Source: Candidatus Accumulibacter cognatus
GTDB lineage: Bacteria > Pseudomonadota > Gammaproteobacteria > Burkholderiales > Rhodocyclaceae
DNA: 64,000 nt
Reading direction: 5' to 3'
Assembly: GCA_013414765.1 (NCBI GenBank)
Contig: CP058708.1
Span: 3,281,553 to 3,345,552 of the forward strand
In this document: positions 21,407 to 30,916 of the stretch, one piece after another
How the letters are laid out: each line of letters starts with the position of its first letter
How positions within the stretch are numbered: the first letter of the stretch is position 1
Made by a program: the position numbers and the translations under genes
Notes under the pieces: model-generated
Databases searched by the model: none
What the model saw: only the letters and a program-made list of their open reading frames with translations
What the model was told of the DNA's origin: nothing

Positions 21407-21769
21407 ATGGCACGCATCGCAGGTGTAAACCTCCCGAACCACCAGCATGCCGAGATTGCATTAACGGCCATCTACGGTATCGGACGTCCGCGCGCGCAGA
21501 AAATCTGTGATGCTGCTGGAGTTTTACGTTCAACGAAAATGAAGGACCTTACTGAGGCTGAACTGGAGCGTTTGCGCGACCAGATTGGAAAATTCAGTGT
21601 CGAGGGTGACCTGCGTCGCGAAGTCACAATGAGTATCAAGCGCTTGATGGACTTGGGCTGCTATCGTGGCCTCCGTCACCGCAAGGGCCTGCCGTCGCGT
21701 GGCCAGCGGACGCGCACCAATGCGCGTACTCGCAAGGGACCACGGAAGCCGATCGCCGGCAAGAAATGA
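21407..21769 (+). CDS. rpsM: 30S ribosomal protein S13
   Basis: S13 contacts the P-site tRNA and forms bridges to the 50S subunit. The 120 residues begin [20 protein letters not shown], with the helix-two-turn-helix ICDAAGV region, and end in the basic tail [18 protein letters not shown]. The ATG follows TTGGGGTGAATCG. It opens the alpha operon (rpsM-rpsK-rpsD-rpoA-rplQ). Confidence 0.98.
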   Translation: MARIAGVNLPNHQHAEIALTAIYGIGRPRAQKICDAAGVLRSTKMKDLTEAELERLRDQIGKFSVEGDLRREVTMSIKRLMDLGCYRGLRHRKGLPSRGQRTRTNARTRKGPRKPIAGKK

Positions 21770-21789
21770 TTAGGAACTAGGACCAGACC

Positions 21790-22185
21790 ATGGCCAAGAC
21801 TGCCGCAAAAGTTCGTAAAAAAGTCAAGATCAGAAAGAATGTGGCCGAAGGAGTGGCACATATCCACGCTTCGTTCAATAATACGATCATCACCATCACC
21901 GACCGCCAGGGTAACGCGCTGTCTTGGGCGACTTCGGGTGGCGCCGGCTTCAAGGGTTCACGCAAGAGTACCCCATTTGCTGCACAGGTTGCAGCTGAAG
22001 CTGCCGGCCGGGTTGCCGTCGAGTGTGGCGTCAAGAACCTCGAAGTCCGCATCAAGGGTCCTGGCCCTGGGCGGGAGTCGTCGGTGCGTGCGCTTAATGC
22101 GCTTGGGATGAAGATCACTGCGATCACCGATGTCACGCCGATCCCGCATAACGGCTGTCGGCCACCCAAGAAGCGTCGGATTTAA
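21790..22185 (+). CDS. rpsK: 30S ribosomal protein S11
   Basis: S11 lies on the platform near the E site. The 131 residues contain [20 protein letters not shown] and end in [13 protein letters not shown], the conserved C-terminus. The [19 protein letters not shown] segment is typical. It is 20 bases after rpsM and 12 before rpsD. Confidence 0.98.
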   Translation: MAKTAAKVRKKVKIRKNVAEGVAHIHASFNNTIITITDRQGNALSWATSGGAGFKGSRKSTPFAAQVAAEAAGRVAVECGVKNLEVRIKGPGPGRESSVRALNALGMKITAITDVTPIPHNGCRPPKKRRI

Positions 22186-22197
22186 GGAGGAAAAATA

Positions 22198-22827
22198 GTG
22201 GCTCGCAATCTTGATCCGAAGTGCCGTCAGTGCCGCCGTGAAGGCGAGAAGTTGTTCCTCAAGGGGGAAAAATGCTTCACCGACAAGTGTGCGATCGAAC
22301 GTCGATCGTACGCACCCGGTCAGCATGGTCAGAAGTCCGGGCAGCGCTTGTCCGACTATGGTGTTCACCTGCGGGAAAAGCAGAAGATTCGGCGTATCTA
22401 TGGTGTTCTTGAAGGACAGTTTCGCAAGGTTTACAAAGAGGCTGACCGTCGCAGGGGCGTGACCGGTGAAGTGCTCCTCCAATTGCTGGAAGCTCGCCTC
22501 GATAGCGTTTGCTACCGCATGGGCTTCGCGGCCTCGCGCGCGGAGTCGCGCCAAGTGGTCAGGCACAACGGCGTTCTCGTAAACGGTCAGCGAGTCAACA
22601 TTCCATCATACCAGGTCCGCCCCGGTGATGTCGTTGAAGTCGTCGAGAAGACGAAAGCACACCTTCGCGTCAAGGCCGCTTTGGCAGCTGCCGAAGCACG
22701 GGGCTTCCCCGAGTGGGTTGAAGTGGATGCCAAGGCTGCAAAGGGCACTTACAAGGCACACCCGGAGCGTAGTGAACTGCCGCCGACGATCAACGAGAGT
22801 CTCGTCATCGAACTCTACTCGAAGTAG
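22198..22827 (+). CDS. rpsD: 30S ribosomal protein S4, cysteine (zinc) form, GTG start
   Basis: S4 starts 30S assembly and in E. coli is the repressor of the alpha operon. The start is the GTG at 22198 behind an excellent AAGGAGGAAAAATA. The 209 residues begin [21 protein letters not shown]9, C12, C26 and C31 form a four-cysteine zinc site that E. coli S4 lacks. The S4 RNA-binding domain [20 protein letters not shown] follows at about residue 100. Confidence 0.97.
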   Translation: MARNLDPKCRQCRREGEKLFLKGEKCFTDKCAIERRSYAPGQHGQKSGQRLSDYGVHLREKQKIRRIYGVLEGQFRKVYKEADRRRGVTGEVLLQLLEARLDSVCYRMGFAASRAESRQVVRHNGVLVNGQRVNIPSYQVRPGDVVEVVEKTKAHLRVKAALAAAEARGFPEWVEVDAKAAKGTYKAHPERSELPPTINESLVIELYSK

Positions 22828-22867
22828 TAGCAGCGAGGCTTGACGGAATCAGGCAAAGGGACAGTAC

Positions 22868-23842
22868 ATGCAAAGCAGTGGACTATTTAAACCGCGCATC
22901 ATCGATGTGCAGAGCTTGTCGCCGGTGCATGCACGAGTGGTCATGGAGCCGTTTGAACGCGGTTACGGACATACTTTGGGCAATGCGCTGCGCCGGATTC
23001 TTTTGTCATCAATGCCTGGCTATGCACCGACCGAGGTCAGCATCGAAGGCGTACTGCATGAATACTCGACTATTGATGGTGTTCAGGAGGATGTGGTAGA
23101 TATCCTCTTGAACCTGAAGGGGGTCGTCTTCAAACTGCACAATCGGGAAGAGGTTCTGCTGCAACTTCGCAAGGAAGGCAAGGGTGTTGTTAGGGCTGCG
23201 GACATCAATGTCTCTCACGATGTCGAGATCATCAATCCCGAGCATGTCATCGCCCACCTCTCAGCCGGTGGAAAGCTGGCAATGGAAATGAAAATCGAGC
23301 GGTCGCGGGGTTATGTGGCTGGCAACCTGCGCGAGATCAGTGATGGCAGCAAGAATATCGGCAAGCTGGTCCTGGACGCATCGTTCAGTCCGGTGCGCCG
23401 GGTCAGCTACGCGGTCGAGAGCGCGCGGGTCGAACAGCGAACCGATCTGGACAAGCTGATCATGGACATTGAGACCAACGGTGCCATTGATCCGGAAGAA
23501 GCCATTCGGACCGCCGCGCGCATCCTGATGGAGCAGCTTTCGGTGTTTGCCGACCTTGCCGGGACGGCGCTACCCATTGAGTATCAGAAGACGGTGCAGG
23601 TTGATCCACTGCTGCTGCGTCCTGTGGATGACCTGGAACTGACCGTTCGTTCGGCCAACTGTCTAAAGGCAGAAAACATCTATTACATTGGTGATCTGAT
23701 CCAGCGCACCGAGAACGAGTTGCTCAAGACACCCAATCTGGGCCGCAAATCGCTGAATGAAATCAAGGAAGTGCTGGCCGCACGCGGTCTGACACTGGGT
23801 ATGAAGCTTGAGAACTGGCCTCCCGCCGGCCTCGAGAAGTGA
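22868..23842 (+). CDS. rpoA: RNA polymerase alpha subunit
   Basis: Alpha dimerises to start polymerase assembly, and its C-terminal domain binds UP elements and activators. The 324 residues include the dimerisation domain ([20 protein letters not shown]) and, after the linker, the C-terminal domain with [19 protein letters not shown] and [19 protein letters not shown]. Length is normal. It lies 40 bases after rpsD and 30 before rplQ. Confidence 0.99.
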   Translation: MQSSGLFKPRIIDVQSLSPVHARVVMEPFERGYGHTLGNALRRILLSSMPGYAPTEVSIEGVLHEYSTIDGVQEDVVDILLNLKGVVFKLHNREEVLLQLRKEGKGVVRAADINVSHDVEIINPEHVIAHLSAGGKLAMEMKIERSRGYVAGNLREISDGSKNIGKLVLDASFSPVRRVSYAVESARVEQRTDLDKLIMDIETNGAIDPEEAIRTAARILMEQLSVFADLAGTALPIEYQKTVQVDPLLLRPVDDLELTVRSANCLKAENIYYIGDLIQRTENELLKTPNLGRKSLNEIKEVLAARGLTLGMKLENWPPAGLEK

Positions 23843-23872
23843 GCAGCCGGACAAGAACAGGAAGGAATTGAT

Positions 23873-24253
23873 ATGCGTCACCGTTTGGGTCTTCGTAAAC
23901 TGAATCGTACCAGCGCCCATCGTCTGGCGATGTTGCGTAACATGACCGTTTCCTTGCTTCGTGAAGAAGCCATCAAGACCACCTTGCCGAAAGCAAAGGA
24001 GCTTCGGCGCGTCATTGAGCCGATCATCACCCTTGGCAAGAAACCTAATCTTGCCAATCGTCGCTTGGCATTTGACCGGCTGCGCGATCGGGAGATGGTG
24101 GTCAAGGTGTTCGACGAACTTGGGCCACGTTATGCAACCCGCAATGGCGGTTATCTGCGGATTCTGAAGTGTGGTTTTAGAGATGGCGACAATGCGCCGA
24201 TGGCATTTGTCGAGTTGATGGATCGCCCGGAACGCAGCGCTGTCGCCGAATAG
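23873..24253 (+). CDS. rplQ: 50S ribosomal protein L17
   Basis: L17 sits at the tunnel exit side of the 50S subunit. The 126 residues begin [20 protein letters not shown] and contain [20 protein letters not shown] and [20 protein letters not shown], the family signatures. It is the last gene of the superoperon and is closed by a strong terminator 34 bases later. Confidence 0.98.
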   Translation: MRHRLGLRKLNRTSAHRLAMLRNMTVSLLREEAIKTTLPKAKELRRVIEPIITLGKKPNLANRRLAFDRLRDREMVVKVFDELGPRYATRNGGYLRILKCGFRDGDNAPMAFVELMDRPERSAVAE

Positions 24254-24287
24254 ACGGCAGCACTAGTCGACGCTATTAGCGCGCAAG

Positions 24288-24314
24288 AGCCAGGCTGTGG
24301 GCCTGGCTTTTTTT
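24288..24314 (+). terminator. Intrinsic terminator of the alpha operon
   Basis: AGCCAGGC (24288-24295) and GCCTGGCT (24301-24308) form a perfect stem with loop TGTGG, followed by a run of T to 24314. It stands between convergent rplQ and the ABC transporter gene. Confidence 0.92.
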
Positions 24315-24323
24315 GCTCTTTGG

Positions 24324-26165
24324 CTATGAACAGCGTATTGGAGACGATTCGGTTGGAACAGCTGCACCGGACTCCTCCAGTTGTTGCAGTGCCCACATCT
24401 GCGCGTACAGGCCGCCAGCGTCGAGCAATTTAAGGTGTGAGCCGCGTTCTACGATATGGCCGGCATCCATCACCAGGATCTCGTCGGCATTCATAATCGT
24501 CGATAAGCGATGGGCGATCACCAGTGTCGTGCGGCCGCGAGCCGCGTTGTCCAGACTCGCCTGGATGGCTTTCTCGGTTTTTGAGTCGAGTGCCGACGTC
24601 GCTTCATCAAAGATCAATACCTGCGGGTTCTTGAGCAGCGCCCGAGCGATAGCAACACGCTGCTTTTCTCCTCCCGAGAGTTTCAGTCCGCGTTCGCCGA
24701 CCCGCGTTTCGTAGCCATCGGGGAGCAGTTCGATGAACCCCGCGAGCTGTGCCGCGGTGGCTGCGGCAAGCACCTGTTCGCGGCTGGCCTCGGGCCGGCC
24801 GTACTGAATGTTGTAGTAAATGGTGTCGTTGAACAACACGGTATCCTGCGGTACGATGCCAATGGCTGCACGTAGGCTCGCCTGGGTGATTTTGCGCAGA
24901 TCGTACCCGTTGATTCGGACATGACCGCTGCTGATGTCGTAGAAGCGGTAGAGCAGCCGTGCCAGGGTCGATTTTCCGGAACCTGACTCGCCGACCACGG
25001 CGAGGGTGCGCCCGGCCGGAATCACAAAATCAACGCTGTACAGAATTTGCCGGTTGGTTTCGTAGAAAAAGTCCACATCGGAAAAGCGGATCTCCATCGG
25101 GCCAGCAGCCGGCAGGGTCATGGCGTCTGGCGCATCGGCGATCTCCCGGTGCACTGCGAGCAAGTCGAACATGCGCTCGATGTCCGCCAGCGACTGGCGA
25201 ATTTCGCGGTACACCACGCCGAGGAAGTTGAGTGGCATGTAGAGTTGAATCAGGAAAGCGTTGACCAGCACCAGATCGCCGAGGGTCATTGAGCCCGCGA
25301 CCACACCACTGGCTGCTCGCCACATCATCGCCGTGACCCCCAAAGCAATGATGATCTGCTGGCCGAGGTTGAGCCAGGACAGGGAGACCTGGCTTCTGGT
25401 CGCCGCGTCTTCCCATAGGTGCATCTGCTGATCGTAGCGGCGGGCCTCGTACTGCTCATTGTTGAAGTATTTGACCGTTTCGTAGTTGAGCAGGCTGTCG
25501 ATGGCACGAGTATTTGCTGCCGAGTCCATTTCGTTGAGTTTTCGGCGAATGCCGATCCGCCAGTTACTGACCTTGACTGTGAATACCACATAGGCCGTCA
25601 ACGAAGCCAGGGTGATCAGGACAAAGGCACTGTCGTACCTGACCAGGAGGATTGTCAGGACGAGCGTGATTTCAACCAGGGTCGGGAGAATCGAATAGAG
25701 CGTGTAGCTGATCAGACTGGAGATCGATCGGCTGCCGCGCTCGATGTCGCGTGAAACGCCACCAGTCTGCCTTTGCAGATGAAAACGCAGCGAGAGTTCG
25801 TGCAGGTGTCGGAAAACCTCCAGCGCGATCTGGCGTACAGCGCGTTGCGTGACGCGTGCAAAGAGAATCTCGCGCAACTCCGTGAACAGCGAGGTCGAAA
25901 AACGCAGTGTGCCGTAGAGCAGCAGCAGCATGGCGGGCAAGGCGAGTGCCTGTTGCGTGCTGCTCAGGCCGTCGATCATCTCCTTGAAAACCAGCGGCAC
26001 GCAGACATTGGCCAGTTTTGCACTGAACAAACACGAGAGGGCCATAAAGGCTCGCCATTTGTATTGCCACAGATAGGGCAGCAACTTGTTGAGGGTCAAC
26101 CAGAGATGACTGTCGGCGGCCGCGGGTCGTTCGGTTGCAGGGTAGGGGGAGGCGGCTCGGCGCAT
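24324..26165 (-). CDS. ATM1-type ABC exporter, fused permease and ATPase
   Basis: This is a half-size ABC exporter of the inner membrane. I choose the ATG at 26165 (613 residues, MRRAASPYPATERPAAADSH); the frame is open further upstream but without a good ribosome-binding site. The first 330 residues hold six hydrophobic segments. The sequences QTGGVSRDIERGSRSI and NYETVKYFNNEQYEARRYD are typical of the ATM1/HMT1 group, whose characterised members export glutathione-linked compounds or heavy-metal conjugates. The ATPase domain has Walker A GESGSGKST near residue 395, signature LSGGEKQR and Walker B VLIFDEATSALD. The substrate cannot be told from sequence. It is divergent from the TetR gene and converges on the rplQ terminator. 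Confidence 0.88.
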   Translation of the reverse strand: MRRAASPYPATERPAAADSHLWLTLNKLLPYLWQYKWRAFMALSCLFSAKLANVCVPLVFKEMIDGLSSTQQALALPAMLLLLYGTLRFSTSLFTELREILFARVTQRAVRQIALEVFRHLHELSLRFHLQRQTGGVSRDIERGSRSISSLISYTLYSILPTLVEITLVLTILLVRYDSAFVLITLASLTAYVVFTVKVSNWRIGIRRKLNEMDSAANTRAIDSLLNYETVKYFNNEQYEARRYDQQMHLWEDAATRSQVSLSWLNLGQQIIIALGVTAMMWRAASGVVAGSMTLGDLVLVNAFLIQLYMPLNFLGVVYREIRQSLADIERMFDLLAVHREIADAPDAMTLPAAGPMEIRFSDVDFFYETNRQILYSVDFVIPAGRTLAVVGESGSGKSTLARLLYRFYDISSGHVRINGYDLRKITQASLRAAIGIVPQDTVLFNDTIYYNIQYGRPEASREQVLAAATAAQLAGFIELLPDGYETRVGERGLKLSGGEKQRVAIARALLKNPQVLIFDEATSALDSKTEKAIQASLDNAARGRTTLVIAHRLSTIMNADEILVMDAGHIVERGSHLKLLDAGGLYAQMWALQQLEESGAAVPTESSPIRCS

Positions 26166-26286
26166 GACTTTGGCGTATCGATCGGGTTTCTGATCCTTGG
26201 AGTATGCCCTGTTGTCGAGTGAGGTCTCAAGGATCGGTTCAGAAAGCGGCAAAAAAACTTGCATTCGGAAAGCGATGGCCCTAACA

Positions 26287-26315
26287 TTGAAACGAACGTT
26301 TGAACTATATATATT
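26287..26315 (+). promoter_or_regulatory. Promoter of the TetR regulator gene
   Basis: TTGAAA (26287-26292) and TATATT (26310-26315) are exactly 17 bases apart, 57 bases before the TetR start. A palindromic operator fills the space between the boxes, so repression by steric block is expected. Confidence 0.7.
26289..26304 (+). promoter_or_regulatory. PsrA-like operator in the TetR promoter
   Basis: GAAACGAACGTTTGAA contains GAAAC-N4-GTTTG, which fits the published PsrA motif G/CAAAC-N2-4-GTTTG/C for fatty-acid regulators. The reverse complement recurs almost unchanged at 60316-60331. Its place inside the promoter suggests autoregulation by the adjacent TetR protein. Confidence 0.65.
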
Positions 26316-26371
26316 GTTGCCAGTCATTCGAAGCGCATATTGCAGCATTTCCTGGGTCAGCGAGCGATTCT

Positions 26372-27106
26372 ATGTCCGATCAGAAAACCACAAGCGATAC
26401 CCGTGAGCGCATCCTGGACGTTGCCGAACGTCTGTTCATGGACAACGGCTACGAAGCGACGTCGATGCGGGCGATCACCAGCGCGGCGGAAGTCAACCTG
26501 GCGGCGGTGAACTACCATTTCGGTTCGAAAGAGGCGTTGTTGTGCGAGGTCTTCCGGCGTCGCTTGACCTGGCTCAACGAGCAGCGCCTGCAGGCCCTCG
26601 ACAAGCTCGAAGCGCAGGCTGCCGGCGCACCGCTCAAACCGTCGCAGATACTCGAAGCATTTTTCGGTACCTTGTTGCGAATGGGTGAGGACCCGTCACT
26701 CGGTGGTATGACCTTTCTGCGTCTGCTCGGGCGAACCCTGACCGAGCCAGCTGAGTTCATTCGAACCTTTTTTGCCGGTGAGTATGCGCAAGTGATCGAT
26801 CGCTACAAGCGGGCGCTATTTCGTGCCTTGCCGGACGTTCCAAAAGCAGAGATTGTCTGGCGCCTGCATTTCATGCTGGGCGCCATGTCCTACGCAATTG
26901 CCGGTACCGACGTGCTGCAGGTCGTCACCGGTTGCGAAGTGGGAGACCTCGCGGGCGAAGCCAGTTGCGACGACCCGGATACGGTGCTGGCCAGACGCCT
27001 GGCAGAACGGCTGATGCCATTTCTGCTCGGTGGCCTGCGGGCACCCTTGCCCCAGTTTCATGAGGAAGCCAATAAACAAAAAGAGCCGTCTTCGAAGACG
27101 GTCTGA
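26372..27106 (+). CDS. TetR-family regulator, PsrA-like
   Basis: This is a predicted repressor of fatty-acid degradation. The start at 26372 gives 244 residues (MSDQKTTSDTRERILDVAER). The N-terminal helix-turn-helix covers about residues 8-55 and includes ITSAAEVNLAAVNYHFGSKE, which is very like the DNA-binding helix of Pseudomonas PsrA. The C-terminal part would bind an acyl ligand. The gene leads directly into fadE, and its promoter holds a PsrA-type palindrome. PsrA is a known sensor of long-chain fatty acids or acyl-CoA. The assignment to that subgroup is inference from motif, site and neighbours. The ribosome-binding site is weak. Confidence 0.8.
   Translation: MSDQKTTSDTRERILDVAERLFMDNGYEATSMRAITSAAEVNLAAVNYHFGSKEALLCEVFRRRLTWLNEQRLQALDKLEAQAAGAPLKPSQILEAFFGTLLRMGEDPSLGGMTFLRLLGRTLTEPAEFIRTFFAGEYAQVIDRYKRALFRALPDVPKAEIVWRLHFMLGAMSYAIAGTDVLQVVTGCEVGDLAGEASCDDPDTVLARRLAERLMPFLLGGLRAPLPQFHEEANKQKEPSSKTV
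27086..27101 (-). terminator. Perfect palindrome at the end of the TetR gene, terminator-like on the - strand
   Basis: CCGTCTTCGAAGACGG is a perfect 16-base palindrome overlapping the last codons of the TetR gene. On the - strand it is followed by CTCTTTTTG, so it resembles an intrinsic terminator facing the antisense direction. On the + strand no T run follows. Confidence 0.5.
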
Positions 27107-27178
27107 TATTCCAGGGACAAGGCGCGAAGCGCAAGGTCCAACATACAACACCCAGGACCAGCAATAGGAGAAGCAGCA

Positions 27179-29527
27179 ATGATCACAACGGTCGTCTCGA
27201 TCATCATCGGTATCACACTGGTGAGTCTGGTCGTGCTATTCGGGTTTCGCCCCTTGCGGCGAGCACTGATTAGCCGGCCAATTTTCAATACCTACAAACG
27301 GATTCTGCCACAGATGTCGGATACCGAGCGCGTTGCGCTCGAGGCCGGCACGGTGTGGTGGGACGGCGAACTGTTCCGCGGTAATCCTGACTGGGAAAAG
27401 CTGCTCGCCTATCCGGTGCCAACGCTCAGGCCGGAAGAGCAGTCCTTCATGGACAATGAGGTCGAGCAGGTCTGTGCGTTGGTGGATGACTGGCAGGTGA
27501 CGAACGAATTATACGATCTGCCACCACAGGCATGGCAGTACATCAAGGACAAGGGCTTTCTCGGGATGATCATCCCGAAGAAGTATGGCGGTCTCGAATT
27601 CTCGGCCTACGCCCACTCGCAGATCGTCACCAAACTGTCGACGCGTTGTTCGGCGTTATCGGTATCGGTGATGGTGCCCAACTCGCTCGGTCCCGCCGAA
27701 CTGTTGCTGCACTATGGAACCGAAGCGCAGAAGAACCACTACCTGCCACGATTGGCCAAGGGAATCGAGATTCCTGCCTTCGCCCTGACCAGCCCCTGGG
27801 CCGGTTCAGACGCCGGCTCGATCCCCGACGTCGGCATTGTCTGCAAGGGCATGTGGCAGGGCCGGGAAGTGCTCGGCATGCGTGTGACCTGGGACAAGCG
27901 TTACATTACCCTCGGTCCGGTGTGCACCATCCTCGGTCTGGCTTTCCATCTTTATGATCCGGATGGTCTACTCGGCAGCAGGAAGCATCTCGGCATCACC
28001 TGCGCGCTGGTGCCGCGTGACACGCCCGGTGCAGAAATCGGTCGTCGCCACTTCCCGCTCAACGCCATGTTCATGAATGGCCCGACACGCGGCAAGGACG
28101 TCTTCATGCCGCTCGACTACGTGATCGGTGGCCCGGCAATGGTGGGTCAAGGCTGGCGGATGCTGATGGAGTGTCTGGCGGCTGGTCGCTCGATCTCGCT
28201 GCCGTCGTCGAACGCCGGCATGGCGCAACTGACGGCTCGCACGGTCGGTGCCTACGCGCGCGTTCGCAGTCAGTTCAAAATGGCGATTGGGCGCTTCGAA
28301 GGCGTTGAAGAGCCGCTGACGCGCATCGGGGCCTACACCTATATGATGAATGCCGTGCGCATCATGACGGCTGGTGCCATCGACCTCGGCGAGAAGCCAT
28401 CGGTGGTCTCGGCAATTGCCAAATACCATGTCACCGAGCGCGCCCGCCAGGTCGTCAATGACGGTATGGACATCGTCGGCGGCAAGGGGATCTGTCTTGG
28501 GCCATCGAACTTCATTGGCCGTGCCTATCAGCAGCTGCCGATCGGGATTACCGTGGAAGGGGCAAACATCCTGACGCGCAGCATGATCCTGTTTGGTCAG
28601 GGAGCCATCCGCTGTCATCCGTATGTCCTAAAGGAGATGAAATCGGCTTTCAATCCGGATCCGCAACAGGGTCTGCGCGATTTCGACAAGGCCTTTTTCG
28701 GTCACCTGGTGTTCACCATCGGACATGCTTTCGGGGCGCTGAGGAAGGGCCTGACCGGGTCGCATTTCGTCTCCGTGCCAGCCAATGTCGCTCCGGAAAC
28801 CCGGCGCTACTACCAACAGCTGACGCGTTTTGCCTCGGCTTTCGCCTTCCTTTCAGACATCTCGATGCTGGTTCTAGGCGGCGAATTGAAGCGCCGGGAA
28901 AAGCTCTCGGCACGGCTTGGCGACATCCTGTCGATGCTGTATCTGTGTTCGGCAACGCTTAAGCGCTATGAGTCGGAAGGGCGTCAGCAGGCCGACGCGC
29001 CGCTGATGCACTGGGCGATGTGGGATGCGATGTACAAGGCGCAGATGGCGTTTGACGGGGTGATTGCAAATTTTCCGGTGCGCTGGATCGCGCGCATGCT
29101 CTACCGTCTCGTCTTTCCTCTTGGGCACCCATACGACGTGCCCTCGGATCGGATTGGTCATCAGGTGGCAAAGTTGCTGATCGAACCGTCGGCTGCGCGC
29201 GACCGTCTGACCGCCGAATCCTATCTGCCCAAGGTCGAAAGCGAAGCCGTCGGCGCACTCGAACTGGCGCTGGCGGCAACCATTGCCGCTGAACCGATCG
29301 AAGCCAAGATTCGCGCTGCTGAAAAGAGTGGCGTACTGACCGACAATCCCGATGCCAATGTCCGCGACCTGGCGCATGCGTCGTTTGCCGCTGGCATCGT
29401 TACCGCGGCAGAGTACGCCGTGCTCAAGAGGCGTAACGAACTGCGCGACATCGTCATTCGCGTCGACGATTTCCCGCATGACCTCGGGCATGTGCGGCAA
29501 CAGCCGCTGCTGCACAAAGCCGCCTAG
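27179..29527 (+). CDS. fadE: Acyl-CoA dehydrogenase, FadE type
   Basis: FadE performs the first FAD-dependent oxidation of acyl-CoA in beta-oxidation. The 782 residues compare with 814 in E. coli FadE. The N-terminus has a hydrophobic segment (about residues 5-25) for membrane attachment, as in E. coli. The acyl-CoA dehydrogenase domain includes FALTSPWAGSDAGSIPDVG and the flavin/substrate region AIAKYHVTERARQVVNDGMD and GGKGICLGPSNFIGRAYQQL. A long C-terminal domain of unknown role follows, also a FadE feature. TAGGAGAAGCAGCA precedes the ATG. It lies 72 bases after the TetR gene and is followed by thiolase and hydratase/dehydrogenase genes, a full beta-oxidation set. Confidence 0.93.
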   Translation: MITTVVSIIIGITLVSLVVLFGFRPLRRALISRPIFNTYKRILPQMSDTERVALEAGTVWWDGELFRGNPDWEKLLAYPVPTLRPEEQSFMDNEVEQVCALVDDWQVTNELYDLPPQAWQYIKDKGFLGMIIPKKYGGLEFSAYAHSQIVTKLSTRCSALSVSVMVPNSLGPAELLLHYGTEAQKNHYLPRLAKGIEIPAFALTSPWAGSDAGSIPDVGIVCKGMWQGREVLGMRVTWDKRYITLGPVCTILGLAFHLYDPDGLLGSRKHLGITCALVPRDTPGAEIGRRHFPLNAMFMNGPTRGKDVFMPLDYVIGGPAMVGQGWRMLMECLAAGRSISLPSSNAGMAQLTARTVGAYARVRSQFKMAIGRFEGVEEPLTRIGAYTYMMNAVRIMTAGAIDLGEKPSVVSAIAKYHVTERARQVVNDGMDIVGGKGICLGPSNFIGRAYQQLPIGITVEGANILTRSMILFGQGAIRCHPYVLKEMKSAFNPDPQQGLRDFDKAFFGHLVFTIGHAFGALRKGLTGSHFVSVPANVAPETRRYYQQLTRFASAFAFLSDISMLVLGGELKRREKLSARLGDILSMLYLCSATLKRYESEGRQQADAPLMHWAMWDAMYKAQMAFDGVIANFPVRWIARMLYRLVFPLGHPYDVPSDRIGHQVAKLLIEPSAARDRLTAESYLPKVESEAVGALELALAATIAAEPIEAKIRAAEKSGVLTDNPDANVRDLAHASFAAGIVTAAEYAVLKRRNELRDIVIRVDDFPHDLGHVRQQPLLHKAA

Positions 29528-29599
29528 ACAACCGGTCGAGAGCCCTGGAAGGTGCGGAGCAGTTGTTCCGTGCCCTCTTGTTTGGCAGAAGGAGAGTTC

Positions 29600-30916
29600 A
29601 TGGGATTTCAGCCCGTGTATGTCGTCGATGGCGCGAGAACGCCTTTTCTCAAAGGGCGCAATGCACCCGGGCCGTTCACGGCGAGCGATCTGGCGGTGCA
29701 GGTCGGACGCGCACTGCTGATCCGCCAGCCGTTTTTGCCGAGTGACCTTGATGAGGTCATTCTTGGTTGTGTCAGTCCATCGCCCGATGAAGTCAACATC
29801 GGCCGTCTCGTCGCCCTGCGTCTGGGTTGCGGCCACCGGGTGCCGGCCTGGACCGTGATGCGCAACTGCGCCAGCGGCATGCAGGCGATCGACTCGGCGA
29901 TGGCCAACATTCAGAATGGACGTTCGCGTCTGGTGCTTGCCGGTGGTGTCGACGCGCTGTCGCATGCACCACTGTTATACAACGAAACGATGGTGCGCTG
30001 GTTTGCTCAGATGATGCAGGCCCGGACGCTCAGCCAGAAGATCGGCTTGTTCACCCGGCTACGTTTGTCGCAAGCCCTGTCTCCTGTAATCGGCCTGTTG
30101 AAGGGTCTGACCGACCCGGTCGTTGGTCTGCTGATGGGGCAGACCGCCGAGAACCTTGCCTGGCGATTCGGTATCTCACGCCAGCAGATGGATGAATACA
30201 GCGTTCGCAGCCACCAGCGTGCCGTCGCTGCGCGTACCGCCGGGCACCTTGGCGAGATCGTTCCGCTCGTTGATGGCAAGGGCAAGGTCTACAACGATGA
30301 TGACGGGGTACGTGCCGATTCGAGCATGGCCGGACTCGCCAAGCTCAAGCCGTTTTTTGACCGCAAGTATGGCCGCGTGACTCCGGGCAACAGCTCGCAA
30401 ATCAGCGATGGGGCCGCATGGTTGCTCCTGGCTTCGGCGGCCGCGGTCGAAGAGTGGCAGCTCGAGCCGCTTGGCGCCATTATCGACAGCCAGTGGGCTG
30501 GCCTGGATCCGGCGCAGATGGGCCTCGGCCCGGTACATGCCGCAACGCAGATCCTGCAGCGCCATCAGCTTGGGTTGGCGGACATCGACCTCTGGGAAAT
30601 CAATGAGGCCTTTGCAGCACAGGTGCTTGGCTGCCTCGCGGCCTGGGCGTCGGACGACTATTGCCGCGAGCAGCTCGGTCTGCCGGGCGCGCTTGGCCAG
30701 ATCGCGCCGGAGCGTCTCAACATCGACGGCAGTGCCATCGCAATCGGTCATCCGGTCGGCGCTTCCGGCGCTCGCATCGTCCTGCATCTGCTGCAGGCCC
30801 TGCGTATTGCCCGGGCGAAGCGCGGTATCGCCGCAATCTGCATCGGTGGTGGCCAGGGCGGGGCGATGCTGCTGGAAACCTTCGATCAGGCACAGGTAAA
30901 ACGGAGAACTTCATGA
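29600..30916 (+). CDS. Acetyl-CoA C-acyltransferase (FadI-like thiolase)
   Basis: This thiolase would cleave 3-ketoacyl-CoA to acetyl-CoA and a shortened acyl-CoA. The start at 29600 has AAGGAGAG in front and gives 438 residues. The nucleophile is C90 in NCASGMQAID. EINEAFAAQVLG, GSAIAIGHPVGASGAR and the second active-site cysteine in ICIGGGQGG are present. An insertion of about 50 residues (MVRWFAQMMQARTLSQKIGL and following) is typical of long-chain FadI-type thiolases. The stop overlaps the start of the next gene by four bases (ATGA), so the two products probably form one complex. Confidence 0.9.
   Translation: MGFQPVYVVDGARTPFLKGRNAPGPFTASDLAVQVGRALLIRQPFLPSDLDEVILGCVSPSPDEVNIGRLVALRLGCGHRVPAWTVMRNCASGMQAIDSAMANIQNGRSRLVLAGGVDALSHAPLLYNETMVRWFAQMMQARTLSQKIGLFTRLRLSQALSPVIGLLKGLTDPVVGLLMGQTAENLAWRFGISRQQMDEYSVRSHQRAVAARTAGHLGEIVPLVDGKGKVYNDDDGVRADSSMAGLAKLKPFFDRKYGRVTPGNSSQISDGAAWLLLASAAAVEEWQLEPLGAIIDSQWAGLDPAQMGLGPVHAATQILQRHQLGLADIDLWEINEAFAAQVLGCLAAWASDDYCREQLGLPGALGQIAPERLNIDGSAIAIGHPVGASGARIVLHLLQALRIARAKRGIAAICIGGGQGGAMLLETFDQAQVKRRTS

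Noticed and set aside
24324-26348. Longer start of the ABC exporter at 26348
   Set aside because: The extra 61 codons cover the TetR promoter and operator and do not resemble exporter N-termini.
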